Shown in pieces: positions 1-12,592 of a DNA stretch of 55,099 bases (position 1 is the stretch's first letter; each line of letters begins with the position of its first letter). The stretch comes from Acanthamoeba sp. SK_2022b (Eukaryota > Discosea > Longamoebia > Acanthamoebidae): positions 1 through 55,099 of the forward strand of contig JANDJZ010000272.1 of the NCBI GenBank assembly GCA_027943245.1, in the 5' to 3' direction. Under the pieces are notes generated by a model. It ran no database searches. It saw nothing but the letters and a program-made list of their open reading frames with translations, and was not told the origin of the DNA. The position numbers and the translations under genes are program-made.

Positions 1-3000
1 CAACTACCTAGAAATGGAGAACATCCTTCTGGGCCTCCCCAAGGAGCGCATGCCGCCCATCTTGCCGTGGAGCGAGTACCAATCGCTGGCCCGGCTCTGC
101 CTCGTAGAGCAAGAGCACGATCTACGCGCCGCGACGTCGCTCCTTCACAATCTCGGCTCGATTGTACACTTCCCCAACGACGAGAAGGTGCGCCCCCCCC
201 CGGCCCTCTCTATGCTGCTATTTGCTGACGTGCTTTCGATCCGCTCCGCGAACCAGCTGAGGGACGTCGTGATTCTCGACCCTCAATGGCTGATGAAGGT
301 CATGTCCACCGTCTTCTCCACCAAGCATAGCTACTGCAAGTACGCACCTCTTCCTTTTACTTCCATTTTTATTATATTTATTATTCAAAATTAGGCACTA
401 TTCTACTTCTTATTATTTATGAATACAAATTCGCTATTCTTCAACGTCTGCCCAACGTTTGCAGGAATGGCGTGGTGGCGCAATCGGCACTGGCGCACAT
501 CTGGAAGGCGCCCATGTTTCCACCGGAGGTTCACGGCTTCCTCCTCTCGTTGCTGGAACGCTTCGAGCTCTCGTTCCCAGTTGGAGCCCATGTCGACAAG
601 CTGGGCGACCACGCCCTCACGTGGCTCCGCCCCTCGGTGGGCCACGCAGCACCGACCCCCTTTGCCAAGGACGAGGAGCTCTACCTCATCCCATCTCTAC
701 TGCCCGACACGCGGCCATCCGTCGTTGCCTACACGTGGCCGCTCACTCGCCGTAAGCCACCTCCTCTATTGCCACCCACTCCTTACCTGCGCCACTACTC
801 ACCACTCATCACGCGTGGCGCAGTTGCTGGCGAGACGATCTTCGGGCGGTGCTATCGCTTCGAGTTCATTCCCAAGGGCTTCATGGGCAGGTTGATCATT
901 CGACTGTTGGCGTTCCCGCTGACGGTGCAAATCTGCTGGCTCACCGGACTCCTGGCCAGCATCGGCAGGCACGCGACAGCATACACACTATCACACCCGC
1001 TGTTCTTGTTTTGGAGGAGTTGCGCTAACCGAGCGCGGACAACAGGGAGAAGATACTGGTGGAGATCTCTCCCGACGACCTGCAGCTCAACATCACCGTG
1101 AGGACGGAGCTCCGGGGCGAGCAGATGTCCAACCTGTCGTGGCTCGTATTCGCCGCTGTCGACACTCTAGTGAAGGAGTGGTACAACCTCAACGTACGCC
1201 GACTCCCCCTGCTCTCTCCTTCTCCCTCTCTCTTTGGTGGGGCAACGCCTTGGTGGATGGTGGGCCTCGTCTGACCAGGCGTGCGCAGGCGAAAGTGTTG
1301 GTCCCCTGTTCGCACTGCATGGCGGCGAGCTTGAAGACCGCGCCCTTCATGTTCGCCATCGAGAAGTGCCAACAGGCGGCCACCTCGCCCAACGAGTCAA
1401 TCCTTTTCTGTCCCAACGGTTCTACCCCTCCTTCGCATCACATTGCAAGGCTTGCATCGTGGCTGACGACACACACATTCACGCACGACGATTTCAGATA
1501 CGAATGGGGGAGGATTGAAGCCGGTGCGCTTGGATCACATCGCGCCAGACCTGGCGATGGTGCACCTGGACCGGCACAGGATCGAGTGGACCGACCTCGT
1601 CAAATCCGACGACAACAAACCCATGGCCGAAGGTGCGCGCGCCGACGCCATCGCCGACGCAGCACCAGCGCCGACCCTAACCCTCTGGTGTCACGGGCAG
1701 GCGGTTTCGCGTCGGTGTATCGAGGCACGTACCTGGGCGCGCCGGTGGCCATCAAGGAGCTCAAGGGCGCCGCCGTGAGCGAGTTCGACCTCACCGCCGG
1801 GGTCAACGTCGACGACGAGGCCCGACGGCTCACCTTTGAGGAGTTCCGGCACGAGGTGTGGATCATGAGCGGGCTGCTGCACCCAAACCTCGTGCGGCTG
1901 CGGGGCTTTTGCCTGCAGCCGGCCTGCATCGTCACCGAGCTGGTCGAGGGCGGCTCGCTGTTCGATTTCCTGTCCGATCCCCAGCGGAGCGCGACCCTCG
2001 ACTGGCCCCTGCGGCTCAAGATCGCCAAAGACATCGGTAGGTGTCCCCAGCGCAGTTCTTCATTTTTATTTATTTATTTTTGTTTTGATTTTTGATGGGC
2101 TGATCTCTTCTGGTTTAGCCAAGGGATGTGCATTCCTCCACAACACGTCGCCGCCCATGATGCATCGCGACTTGAAGAGCCCCAACATCCTGGTACGTCG
2201 CTCCATCTCATAATCCCACATTTTACAAAAATACTTTATTTGTAAGAATCTTCAATTATACAAAAAATACTTTAATATAAATCAATTATACAAAAAACGA
2301 GGGCGTGTCACTAACGCGCGATAAACATAAAGCTGGCAAACCTTTCGCCCGACGCGGCTGTGGTGGCCAAACTGTGCGATTTTGGCCTGTCCCTCTCTGC
2401 CGACGCTTCTGCTGCCCGCAAAGTCGACTGTCCCGGTACGCCAGCCCTAACCCAACCCCTCCTCTTCGGGTCAAATCCTAACCTATAGAGCGCTCCACGC
2501 GTTGGGGGCTCCAGTATGGCTTGCTCCCGAGATTCTGGAAGGCAAACCCTATTCGGAGAAGGCCGACATCTACAGCGTCGGCGTCATTTTGTGGGAGCTC
2601 CTCACCAAGGAGGCCTTCTTTGGCCACGTCAGGTTCTTCTCCGTCCTTGAAGACATGGTGAAAGCAGGCCAGCGTCCTGCCATCCCCGACTCGTGCCTCC
2701 CGGCCTACCGCCAGCTCATCGAACAGTGTTGGGCCCAACACCCCGGTAGAACTCCGTTGCCTTCTCTCTCTCTCTCTCTCTCGTCCAAGAACGCGTGTGT
2801 CAGCTTAGTTGCTGACACTCCCCCTCTGCATGCGTCTGTCCATCAGACCAGCGTCCTTCGTGCCGGGAGATCGTGGCGCGGCTCGAGGACATCATCAGGG
2901 AGACGTGCCCCGAGGTGGAGGGATACGATGCCACCGCCGACTCAGAATTCCAAGCCCTGTGCGCCTCGCAGGCAGTTGAGCGACCGCGGGAGCAACAGAG

Positions 3001-3846
3001 ATCGCGACCCCTCCGCACGAGAAAAGATGTGTACGTGTCGCCACACCAACCTGCCCATCAAATAACCTCCTTAACGTTTGAAATGATTAATTATTTTGAT
3101 TTTTTTTGAACTATCAGGCAACTCGCCATTCAGATGGCCAGCGTCCACTCGATGATAGGAGTAGAGCCCAGGAGGCAACTGTTGACCCAGGTGTGCGCCC
3201 ATGTATTCTTTTGTTTATTTGTTTTTGAGGATGCTGACGTGTGTCGTGTTCCAGTCCATCAAGGAGCTGGCGGGCTCCCAGTGCTCAAAGTCTGATCTGA
3301 TCGGGTGCATGGAGGAGTTTGTCAAACAACGCCGGGAGAGCCTCGCGCCGCAGGCCGCGGCCACCTTTGGCTCCACGGGCTCCCAGACCGAACGGGGGTC
3401 GTTGATGATCGACGGCGGTGAGCAGGGCTCGCCATCGCCAGTGAAGGCGAGGCGAGAGCGGCGCGGTTCTAAAAGCGGAGACCGCTCCTCTTCCTCCCGC
3501 CACGCCCCACCCAAGGTGCCCTCGCCATCGTCTCTCCGAAGATCGGTACCTGCCTATCTCGCCCCCGATCTACCCTGTGAGCTGTGCTGATTGATCTGAC
3601 CATTCTGCGCTTGGCCAGAGCGTGAGCGAGTCACGGAAAGCCAGGGCTAGCCCACCAGTGGACCAAGCGGCGTCGACCTCACCCAGCGGCTCCTTACGCA
3701 GTCCTGGGGACGGGGCTTCGCCCCCGCCATCACCGTCGTCGCCGCCCGCTGCACAGGCGCAGAGCACGGCCAGCAGTAGCAAAAGCAGCAGCCCGTGGCT
3801 GCCCTCGCGCATGCCCGGCCGCCGGGGGGACGCCCCCCAGTCATAG
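1..3846 (+). CDS. Roco-family protein kinase (COR + TKL kinase), 3' part
   Basis: The gene enters the window from the left, so the N-terminus and any LRR and Roc GTPase domains lie outside. The first visible exons encode a COR domain (VILDPQWL near 270-295; RFEFIPKGFMGR near 855-890), separated by introns such as 188-256 and 340-464. A kinase domain follows: glycine loop GGFASVYRG, VAIK lysine at 1754-1756, HRDLKSPN at 2163-2186, DFG at 2378-2386, and an APE motif with its Glu at 2529-2531. This order (COR then tyrosine-kinase-like kinase) is that of Roco proteins of amoebae and LRRK2. After the kinase come about 300 residues rich in Ser, Pro and Arg, ending at the TAG at 3844-3846. By family, it is a GTPase-regulated Ser/Thr kinase in signalling. 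The ATG at 14 is internal, not the start. The intron boundary between about 925 and 1045 is uncertain. Confidence 0.85.
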
Positions 3847-3933
3847 CGTGTTACGTAGAAAGCCTTAACGCATTAAAACAATTTTGTCTCCGTTGTGTTG
3901 GTTTTATAAAAAAGGCTTAAAGTTGGTGTCCCT

Positions 3934-6296
3934 TCACATCCTCACGTCTATCACGCACACGGTGTTGTTGGAGAAGCAGGCGGCCACCTTGTCCCCGTCC
4001 TTGTTCCAGCACACCTCGAAAATGCCGCCGTTCCCGCGGTACGTTCGCACGAGGCTGCCATCCTGTTGCACATGACGGGTTCAGTTGGGCTCATTGGGCT
4101 AGCGCAGGAACAGCAGTTCCCGTGCGTGTATTGTGTGTAGAGGGGGGAGGGGCGTACCCTGACAGACCAAATGTGGAGGCAGCGATCGAAAGAACCAGAG
4201 GCGAGATACTCTCCTGAGGGACTGAACGACACGGAATACACGGGATCCCTGAATACACCACCGTAACGTTAGCACCACCGGAAGAAGAGCGGAGAGAAGA
4301 CGCCCCACGAACCTATGCTTGGTGAGCGTGTAGAGGCACACTCCGCGGTCGGCGTCCCACAGCTTGATCATGGCATCAAAGGAGGCGCTGTCGAAGAAGA
4401 AGAGAACGGTTATAGTTGATGTTCGGGAACCGCGGCGTAAGGCAAAGGCAATGGCAATGGGCGGAGGTGGTGCTCCGTGTATTACCTGGCGAGCACGAGA
4501 GCCCTGTTGGGGTTGGGAGAGCCGACTCCGGTGGGCGACCACTTGATGGTGTAAATTTCCTTCTGGTGCTCCTCAAAATCGTGCACGCATCGCTCCTGCT
4601 TCAGCGACCAGATCTGGCACACGCAAGATCAAGCACAACAGTGAGAAAGAGAGGGGGGAGGGAGAGAGAGCCAAGGCAACGCGCACAGAACCGGAAGGTT
4701 AGGGTATACCTTTGCCGTGAAATCGTCGGAGCACGAGGCCAACAGCGTGCCGCTGGGGTCCCATTTGATGGCGTTCACTTCGTCCTGATGGCCAGCAAAG
4801 GCTCGGATTGGCCGCGTCTTGCCGAGCTCGCACACGTAGATCATCTTGTCGGTGGAGCAAGTGGCAAAGCACGTGTCGCTCTTCCAGTCCACGTCGAGTG
4901 TCGGAGCTGGCGGCGTTGGAAGAAGAGAAGTGGAGGATGAGAAGGGCCGAGCAGACACCGCAACGGACCGACATCAGATGCGAGAGCGGTTACGTACCAG
5001 AGTGGAATTCGAACTGCTGCTTGACCTCTCCCGACTTGGCGTCCCAGATGATGGCCGTTTTGTCGACGCTGCCGCTGAGCAGGTAGTTGCCCGACTTGTT
5101 CCACTTGAGGGAGAAGATCGGGCCCCTGTGTCTGTTGAGTGTGTTCTTCAGCTGGCCTGTTGTGTGATCGATGTGTTGTGAGCCTTGGGCAAGCGACAAG
5201 TCGGCCACAGCGCAACGAATGGAGCTAACAACCGGCCCCGTACCAGTTTCGCTCCAGATGCGGGCAAGGCCGTCATAGGAGCCAGTCGCCAGTAGCGCGC
5301 CTTCGCTCTGTGTGACACAGAGCGTGCGGTGAGCAAAGGAAGGAGGGGGGAGGGGGTATAGCACGAGCGGGATGGCGCACCCCGCGAACGTTCCAGTCCA
5401 GAGTGGTGACGTCCTTGCTTGACTCCTGGTCTTTGTTGAAGTGCCGTAGCACGATCGGCGGCTCGACCACCATGGACCGGCCACAGGGGCCCGGCGGGAT
5501 CCGCCATATGCGCGCCGTGCTGTCCCCGGAACCTGAGGCGAGCAGCGGTCCGGTTGGGCTCCACGAACAGATGAAGACCTCGGACGTGTGGCCCTCGAGC
5601 TTGGTGACCTGATCGTCGGGAATCTCCCTGGCTTCGACCTCCTCCTGTTCCATTGGCGCTGGTCCACTGCCACCTCTGTCGCAGCACAAACACAAACGAG
5701 CGAGCAGGGAGTTTCACGGTGAGGCACTGGCTGGACAGGGTTGGGGGAGGAGTGAAGTGGGTACTCCTGATTGGCGTCTTTCATCTCGTAGAGGGGCTCC
5801 TCCTTTTCCTTGTCTGTGTCCTTGACTGTGCCCTTTATGTTGCAGACGTGATGGCCCGTGAGGGTGAATGGCGCATCGCACTGTACTTCTGTGCCCTCCT
5901 AGCGACGCGCGCAAGAGGACGGCGTCAATGCCAGTGTGCAGCGCCACAACGCGGTTGAGCTCGAGCCAGGTACCTCATTGATGTGGGTCTCTAGTTGCTT
6001 GTACTGCAGGCCTCGCTGGAGGAAGGAAATGAGCGAACCGGGGGGTACGTCCGTGGTTGCGAGGTTGCTACGAGACACTTGACTCTCGCTTGCAAATGTG
6101 AACGCTGAGTGGGAAAAGCCTAAATTGAACACATGTCAGCAATGAAATCGCACTCACACAATCTTGTAGAATGGGGGGGGGGATTAAATTTAGATCTAGC
6201 CAATTTTGCAATAAGAAGTTCATGCTCTGCATTCATACCCGATTCGAGCAAGTAGCGATAGACAAGTAGATTGACCTCTTCACTTGTAATCGCCAT
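3934..6296 (-). CDS. TBL1: TBL1-family transducin beta-like WD40 corepressor subunit
   Basis: Read on the reverse strand, the protein starts [20 protein letters not shown] (6296 downwards), a LisH motif very like the N-terminus of TBL1X/TBLR1. A second exon (FSHSAFTF... [14 protein letters not shown]) continues the LisH/F-box-like region. The rest is a chain of WD40 repeats spread over many small exons, for example [18 protein letters not shown] (near 5040-5115) and [20 protein letters not shown] (near 4725-4785). It ends [17 protein letters not shown]...VCVIDVRM, matching the family C-terminus, with stop at 3934-3936. TBL1 proteins are nuclear adaptors of NCoR/SMRT-HDAC3 complexes and exchange corepressors for coactivators. 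The stop lies 87 bp from the convergent Roco kinase stop. The start lies 259 bp from the divergent CMC2 start. Confidence 0.9.
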
Positions 6297-6555
6297 GTTG
6301 GCTTAACCGTTCGATAAATGCTTGCGGTAATAGATCTGGCCAACGTTCAGCGTGCTGGTTGCGTGGCACCAAGCGAAAAGGCGATCAGATGTAGAAAGGG
6401 GAGGTAAGCCTTGATGTGCGAACTTACGACCGTTTCAATTTTTTATTTACACCACAAATTATTTTCGATACAAAGAAAAGGAAAATGAAAAGTTTTTTTC
6501 GGTTCTGGATAATTTGTAACCCTTTGTACCCTTTCATCTTCCGTTCCGACTGAAA
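6297..6555. promoter_or_regulatory. Shared divergent 5' region, TBL1 / CMC2
   Basis: 259 bp between two starts. The CMC2 side (6430-6545) is A/T-rich with T-runs and A-runs. No clear TATA box. Confidence 0.4.
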
Positions 6556-6954
6556 ATGCATCCGCCGCTGGCTGGGCACCCTATGTGCCGCAAGGTTATT
6601 CTCGAGCTGGACAAGTGCCACAAGGAGCGAGCAGTTGCCAAGTTCTTCGGAGCCTGCAACAAGGAACGCGCCGCCGTCGACGAGTGCCTCCAGGAAGAGG
6701 TACAGCCCCACTCTCCTCCCTTTCATGCCCTCTCCAACCGTGTTGGCTCGTCCCCGGCAGCAAGGTTGGGCCACACTGCGTCCGCCTTGTCGCGTATTTC
6801 CAGGAATAAGAGCTCTTAGTTTTCGCTTGTGTGGGCGGCCTGACTTACACCGCCACCACAGTACAACATGCAGTATGATCGGAGGAACCGACACAGAAAG
6901 CTGCGCAAGCTCAAGGAAGCTATCGCCGCCGAGAGCAGCGAAGAGGGCAATTGA
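6556..6954 (+). CDS. CMC2: CMC2-like twin CX9C mitochondrial protein (COX assembly)
   Basis: Two exons, 6556-6699 and 6862-6954, encode about 78 residues. The sequence starts MHPPLAGHPMCRKVILELDK and holds two CX9C motifs (C-RKVILELDK-C and C-NKERAAVDE-C), the signature of intermembrane-space proteins oxidised by Mia40. The arrangement HP...C...C(H)K...FFGAC...C, and a short basic tail (YDRRNRHRKLRKLKEA), match CMC2 of the cytochrome c oxidase assembly factors. The GT at 6700 and AG at 6861 join EE to YNMQ in frame. The stop is 51 bp from the stop of the convergent MBD4-like gene. Confidence 0.85.
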
Positions 6955-7005
6955 GTGAACGATCGGTTAGGCAATCTATGTGCGCAAGGGCAGCGGGCTG
7001 GGCCA

Positions 7006-8156
7006 TCAGGTTAACACTGTATCTATTTCCTCCTCGTCTTGCGCCTTCCGTTTCTTTGGCTTCTCTCTGCTTCTGGTTTGCCGCCGGTCGTCGCCCAGGT
7101 CAGTGGCGACGCTCTGGCTCTGTTCTTCTGGAAGGCTCTCATCGTCTTCTGCTGGAGTGGCATCCGTGGCGGCATGTTGTGTCCGCTTCCTCTTCTTCTG
7201 TTCCCTGGCCTCCTTCATGCGATCTCGGTGACGCGCCTGCTGCTCAGCCCACTCGTGCTCCTCTTCGAGTTCGCTCTCGCTCTTCTTCGCGCCGTAATGA
7301 GCCAACAGCCAATCTCGGTACTGTTTGAGCTTCTTGTCTCGCGGCCGCACTTGGCGCCACTCTACATACAAGCACGTCATCACGTCGGTTTGTGAGCGAG
7401 TTCGGCCAAGCAATGCGGGGGTGGGAACGAGTGGTGTGACAGTCACCTCCGAGACAGAAGAGACGATACGAATCATCGGCGTATCGGCCAAAGTGCTTGA
7501 GCTCGATCGGAGTGCGCCATGGAGGCGATTCAAGGTAGGTGCGTGAGAACTCGATGAGCGCCTTTGCTCGCTTCCTGTACAGGCCCAGCTTGCGGATCAT
7601 GCCCGCCAGCTCCTCCGCATCGGCTGTCCGTTCCAAGTTGTGAGAACCCCATCTGTACTCAGGCCAACGTTGGAGCGTGAGGGGAGTGGCCGGGCACCTT
7701 CTGCCATGACCTCTGGAGACGGGTAGCGATCGAAGAGGTCTCCCACTACAGGTCGTACTTGATGCCGCCCACTGGTGACGTTCAGCAACTGCAGAGAGCC
7801 TCCCCCAAGCGTATTATTATTGTGAATGTAAGCGCTGGCGCGGTGCTGGTGACACAACGTACGATGGACACGACAAGCAGACGCCACGGGTCCACGTAGT
7901 AGGTCTCCTGCAGCAGACCAAAGGGCGACTTGGGAGGCTCCCACCGAGGCACCGAGGCGTGTATTTCGTTTCGTAAACCTCCTGCATCTTCATCCGCGCC
8001 GCCCTCCGCTTGTGCTCGCGTTTGAGTTATGTCTTCTTGCGCTAAGCGTGAAGGCGTGTCTTGACGAGTGACCCCTTGGGTGCCTGGCTCCCCATCACTG
8101 ACCATCGCTCCTGGCCCCTCTTCCGGCCGCAGCCACAAGCGCCGCAGCCTTTTCAT
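7006..8156 (-). CDS. MBD4: MBD4-like HhH-GPD DNA glycosylase (no MBD)
   Basis: The reverse strand, from ATG at 8156, encodes a basic leader and then PPKSPFGLLQETYYVDPWRL (near 7880-7930), LLNVTSGR, DLFDRYPSPE and LGLYRKRAKALIEFS (near 7550-7600). Next come PIELKHFGRYADDSYRLFCL (near 7450-7515) and WRQVRPRDKKLKQYRDWLL. This is the glycosylase domain of MBD4, with the Asp of the ADDSYR segment in the place of the catalytic Asp. Family members remove T or U from G mismatches at deaminated CpG. No methyl-CpG-binding domain precedes it: only about 75 residues stand before the glycosylase. A Lys/Glu-rich tail of about 90 residues follows and ends DTVLT at stop 7006-7008. Four or five exons; the intron near 7640-7720 is the least certain. 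Confidence 0.85.
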
Positions 8157-8293
8157 CTTTTTAGAGTTTGTTTTTCAAATACCTAAAATTGCAGTGGTAG
8201 GGCATTGGAACAACGCAAACGCGAAAGCGAAAACGAAAAGTGAAGACAAAGGGAAAAAGACCACAAGAACCAAGACAATAAGAACCTGTACTC
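8157..8293. promoter_or_regulatory. Shared divergent 5' region, MBD4-like / CARMIL
   Basis: 137 bp between starts, with T-rich sequence next to the glycosylase and A-rich AACGCGAAAGCGAAAACG next to CARMIL. Confidence 0.4.
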
Positions 8294-11200
8294 ATGGAGG
8301 GCGGAGGTGGTGCGGAATTGACAGCGGGAGAGCGCCGATTTGTGGAGGCGGCGATGGGCGCGCGAGCGGACGAGGTCAAGTGGATGGGGTGGGTGCTCAA
8401 GCTCAAACGCGAGAAGGTGCAGGACCGCCTCCTTGTTCTTGGTCGCTACCGCCTGCTCTCCATCAAACGGTCTAAAGTGTCAGGCAAAAAGGCGGTACGA
8501 CACCCAATCCTTGTTATTGGTTATTTTTTCTGCTAATACCAAAACTTCTTTATTACTGACACCGCGGTGCATGGCACGGGGCAACAGATACAAAGGGAGG
8601 GACACTACTACGAACTCACCCGTGTGCGCGTGGGCGATGTGCCTGGCCTGGGCTCCACCGTACCCCCCCCCCGCTCTCATTGCCCTCCCATGCTCACGTG
8701 CTTTTCGTCAAATTGCACTGGTGGTTTTGGTCTCCGCGCGCAAGCTGAGACAATAACGAAGTTGAGTGGCGCTCCATTCGCTGACCTTTCCTGTTTGTTT
8801 AAAAATGTGACTCCGGACCAGGGCGTGACATTTGAGTTCGGAGGCGCTGCGCCGTTTGCGGTGGAGGTGTCCACACAGCGGGCGCAAGAGGTACTGGATG
8901 CCTTCCGAGATGCGCGTCGTGCTTTGGGCAGTGGCTTCGCGCCCGACGCCCCACAACTCGATGCACCGTCTTTCCCAGGGTAGGCCGCCCAACCTCAAAC
9001 AAATCGTTCCAACGCATCGGGTCGTGGCGTCTGACCTGCTCCGGCTCAGGTGGGACCACCCGCAATTGGGCCCATGCGGAGGATTGATCGAGACCTACGA
9101 GGCGTGGTGCAATTACTACCAAGCGAAGCCCAATCATGGCCTTGTGCAACATCTCAGTACACCTCTCTGTTCTACTGCACTTAGCCATGTTAACTTCTTG
9201 GTGTGGTGATGATCTCACTGGTGTTTCCACATCTGCAGAGGACACGGAAGCGGCAGGCAAGGACGAGCTGGCGTTGTCCAGCTGCCCCGGCATTGAGATG
9301 CGCACCGACTACTCCATCAACCTCCTCCCACTCTTCAATGCCTTGAGTACGTGCCATCAGCACGAGCACACCGCATCTGTCTGTTCGCTGACTTATAACT
9401 GTGTTTGTTGTTCAACAGACTACAACGCGTACTTCACCGCACTGTCCTTGAGCTCTGTGGCCGGAAGACGCGAGGCAGTGGCTCTGCTTGCCTCCACCCT
9501 TGAACACAACACTCATCTTCGGCGTATCACCCTCTCCGGCCTCGACGCCCAGCCCGACGCGTAACGGCCCTCATCTCTTTGCTTGCACGGCCAACATCGC
9601 GTGGGAGCTCACCTGTGACCTATTGGCGCAGGTTCGTTGCGGTGGGCAATGCGCTGAAGAAGAACACAAACAACGGGTTGCAGGAGGTGGACTTCTCGCA
9701 CAACCGCATGGGCGAAAAGGGTGCGTTGGGCTTCGCACAGGGGCTCATGGGCCTCCAGCGCGGCCTAGTGCTCCTCAACCTCGCCAATAACGCCATCAGT
9801 CCCCGCGGTACCGCTTCTACTGCCGCTCTCGGTTGGTGGTCGTTCTTTTTTGACACCAATGAGTGGACATAAACAGGTATTTCGAGCGTGGTGTCGAGCT
9901 TGAGCGACAATCTCTCGATTGCGAGCACGCTCACGTCGCTCGATCTGTCGGCGAACAAGATTGAGAAGTCGGGTATGACATTGGCTGAGTCTTGTAAACA
10001 GACGCCACAGACGAGACGAACTTACTTTATTTGTACAACCAGGTTCTCAGGTACTCAGCTACTGGGCCACCAATCTCAAGGACAAGAGCGTGCTGCGCGA
10101 TCTCAACCTCGCCGACACGAGCCTCGACGTCTTCAACGTTCTCAACTCACTGAGGCTGGGCTTGAGCAACACCCTCACGTCCCTCAACCTCGCTCACAAC
10201 AGGTAACCTTAGATCCTTTCCTTTGGATGAAGTTGACACAGGGTCAACTTATCGTCGGTTCGGTTGCTGCAGGCTAGAGAAGATCGGAGCGCAAGCGATC
10301 GGGCTGCTGCTCGAATCCTCGTCGTGCCTCTCCATTCTCAACCTCGCCTTCTGCAAGGCCTCGCCCGCCGACATCTCCACCATTCTTGCTCCCCTTGGCG
10401 GTGCGCTCTCCGCTATGCTACTGTTGGGCGTGGCGTACAGGAGCACTGATACCAACGAGTCCTGCAGGCAACGACCGCATCAAGGATCTCATTTTGGATT
10501 TGAGCGGTAACGATCTGGGATCGTCTGGCGCTCAGCACCTGGCCAAGGTATCTGCCTGCAAGCCTTTCGTTCTCAAAGTTTGCATCTGTCAATGCTCGAC
10601 CCTTCGTACGATCTGAAACTGTTACTTCTTGTCGCTCCGGTGGCGGAGAACAGGGACTGTCGGGGATAGACAACATCCACACCCTCATTCTGCGCGAGAA
10701 TCGTCTCAAGGACGACGGTCTTCGTGTGGTCGTCAGCGCGCTGATGCAAAAGAAGAGCCTCAAATGTGTTGATCTCTCCTACAACATCGCCAAGATTGGA
10801 GGATCGCACTACAAGTATGTTCTCTTTCCAGACTGTACTCTCAAACGCATCTCACGTGGGTCCCCCAACCCATGTCATCGCCATTTGTGCAGGGAATGCC
10901 TGGCCACTCTGGCTGATTGGCTGCGAAGCGGTGGCGGCGCCAACAACCTGGAAACCCTCGTCCTCTGTGGTGATGGTACGGGCTGCCTGTTTCTGGTCGA
11001 CTTTTAGGTCCCCCCCCAATGCGGCGCTTGACGTGTGCTGGCCACCAGGCAAGAGCTACGGCCTCGGGCCCAATTTTGCGGAGTCGCTGCTGGCAATGGG
11101 CGAGAACAAGTCACTCACCGAGCTTGACATATCCGGCAACAAAATCGGCGATGCTGTGCGTGAGCCCTGTTCTCAATCAGCCCGTCCTTTCCTGCGCGCG

Positions 11201-12473
11201 CACCTGTCTAGCATCATTGCTGATCGCCCTTCCGACCGAATATGAGCAGGGCCTAATGAAGGTGTTCGACAACTTGCGTTCCAACACGGCGCTCACCTGG
11301 ATCGCCTTCGATAACAACGCTGCCGCTCTCGGATCGCTGCAAGCTCTTAAGAACTGCGTCGCCAACGGAAACCAAACTCTTCTCAGTACGCGCTGCCGCC
11401 ATGTCTCCCGGTGTTATGCTTAGCGTTTGCTCACAACTCCATTAGCCGTGCGTTTCCCGAGCAACGACGTGAGCAGGGCTGCTGGAGGCAATCCGCGGAT
11501 GCACGAACGGCTCCATGAACTGCTCACTCAGGGTATTTCTTCTAGACTAATGTTGCCGATGAATACCTTTGCGACTACCGAGTCTGACCTCTCCTGCCTA
11601 ACCCGTATGTGTGCAGTTACCGACAGCCTTCGTGAGAACAGAAACAAAAACCCGTCGACTCGTCCCTCCAACATACGCATGATACAAGAGGCCAAGAAGG
11701 TGATCCACTCTCTTTTCATTCACGAGGGGTAGGCACTTATCTCCGGTCTGTGTATTCATACAGGGAGCCAACTATGGAACAATTCGCCACGTGCCCAACA
11801 AGGACCTCGACCCTACTGGCTCTCCTCCCTCCCGCGTCGACTCTTTCGACTCGTACCAGAAACACCCGCACCCACCGCAGCCCCTCTCGTGTCTCTGACT
11901 CGTTTCCTCGTTAGGGGTTCCTTTGAGCCCGTTCCGCAGCAGTCCCACGGGCCCAGCTATCGCACTTCCATCATCGGTATGCCTGCCCTCCAGCCCTTGC
12001 TCACTTGCAACATCAACCAACGCAATGCCACAGTGCCGACTGGTGCCATACCCCCTCCGCCGATGGTATCGCCTGGCCGCAGCTCGCCTTCCGTACCGCT
12101 CGCTCCGCCAGCTTTCAGCCCGCCTCCGCCGCTTCGCTCGCCTACTTTCTCCAACCCTGCGGGGCCTGCCCCGCCCCTCGCCCCGCCTCGTCCCCGTACG
12201 AGCCTTCTTCCCGTTGTCCTCGACACCTTTCCCGTTCCCTCACCTCTTTGTCCAATAGCGCCGACGCCCCCGGCAGTGGGAAGCAAGCCTCCGCCGCCTC
12301 CGCCGCCTGCCCGTACCGCCAGCTGGGAGCAGAGCGCCGAAGAGTACACTGCCGAAGGCGAGGACCAGTACTACGGCAGCGAAGAGTACAACGGATACGA
12401 CGACTCGGGCGAGTACTACGATGACTCGTCCTTCGCTCCCCCGCCCCCGCCCGCGCGCGGCCCTGAGTACTGA
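8294..12473 (+). CDS. CARMIL: CARMIL-family actin regulator (Acan125-like)
   Basis: A gene of about fifteen exons. Exons 1-3 carry a PH-like domain (KWMGWVLKLKREKVQDRLLV; HYYELTRVRVG; VTFEFGGAAPFAVEV). The CARMIL linker (CGGLIETYEAWCNYYQ, near 9077-9125) follows. Next is a long run of ribonuclease-inhibitor-type leucine-rich repeats from about 9420 to 11390 (LTSLDLSANKI, LILDLSGNDLGSSGAQHLA, LTELDISGNKIG). The C-terminal part (11750-12473) is proline-rich and ends with tyrosine/acidic repeats and FAPPPPPARGPEY. CARMILs bind capping protein and localise with Arp2/3 and myosin I. In Acanthamoeba the family member Acan125 binds the SH3 domain of myosin-I through C-terminal polyproline, which fits the PPPPP motifs here. 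The start ATG lies 137 bp from the divergent MBD4-like start. Confidence 0.9.
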
Positions 12474-12592
12474 GGCTTGGCACAGGGCTTCGCTACACCT
12501 GGTTAAGAAACATGTAACTCAACAGCACACACGCATGCACCCCGGACGTTCTGATACAGTGACATTGTACATTGGCAGTGCCATGCGCGAGT

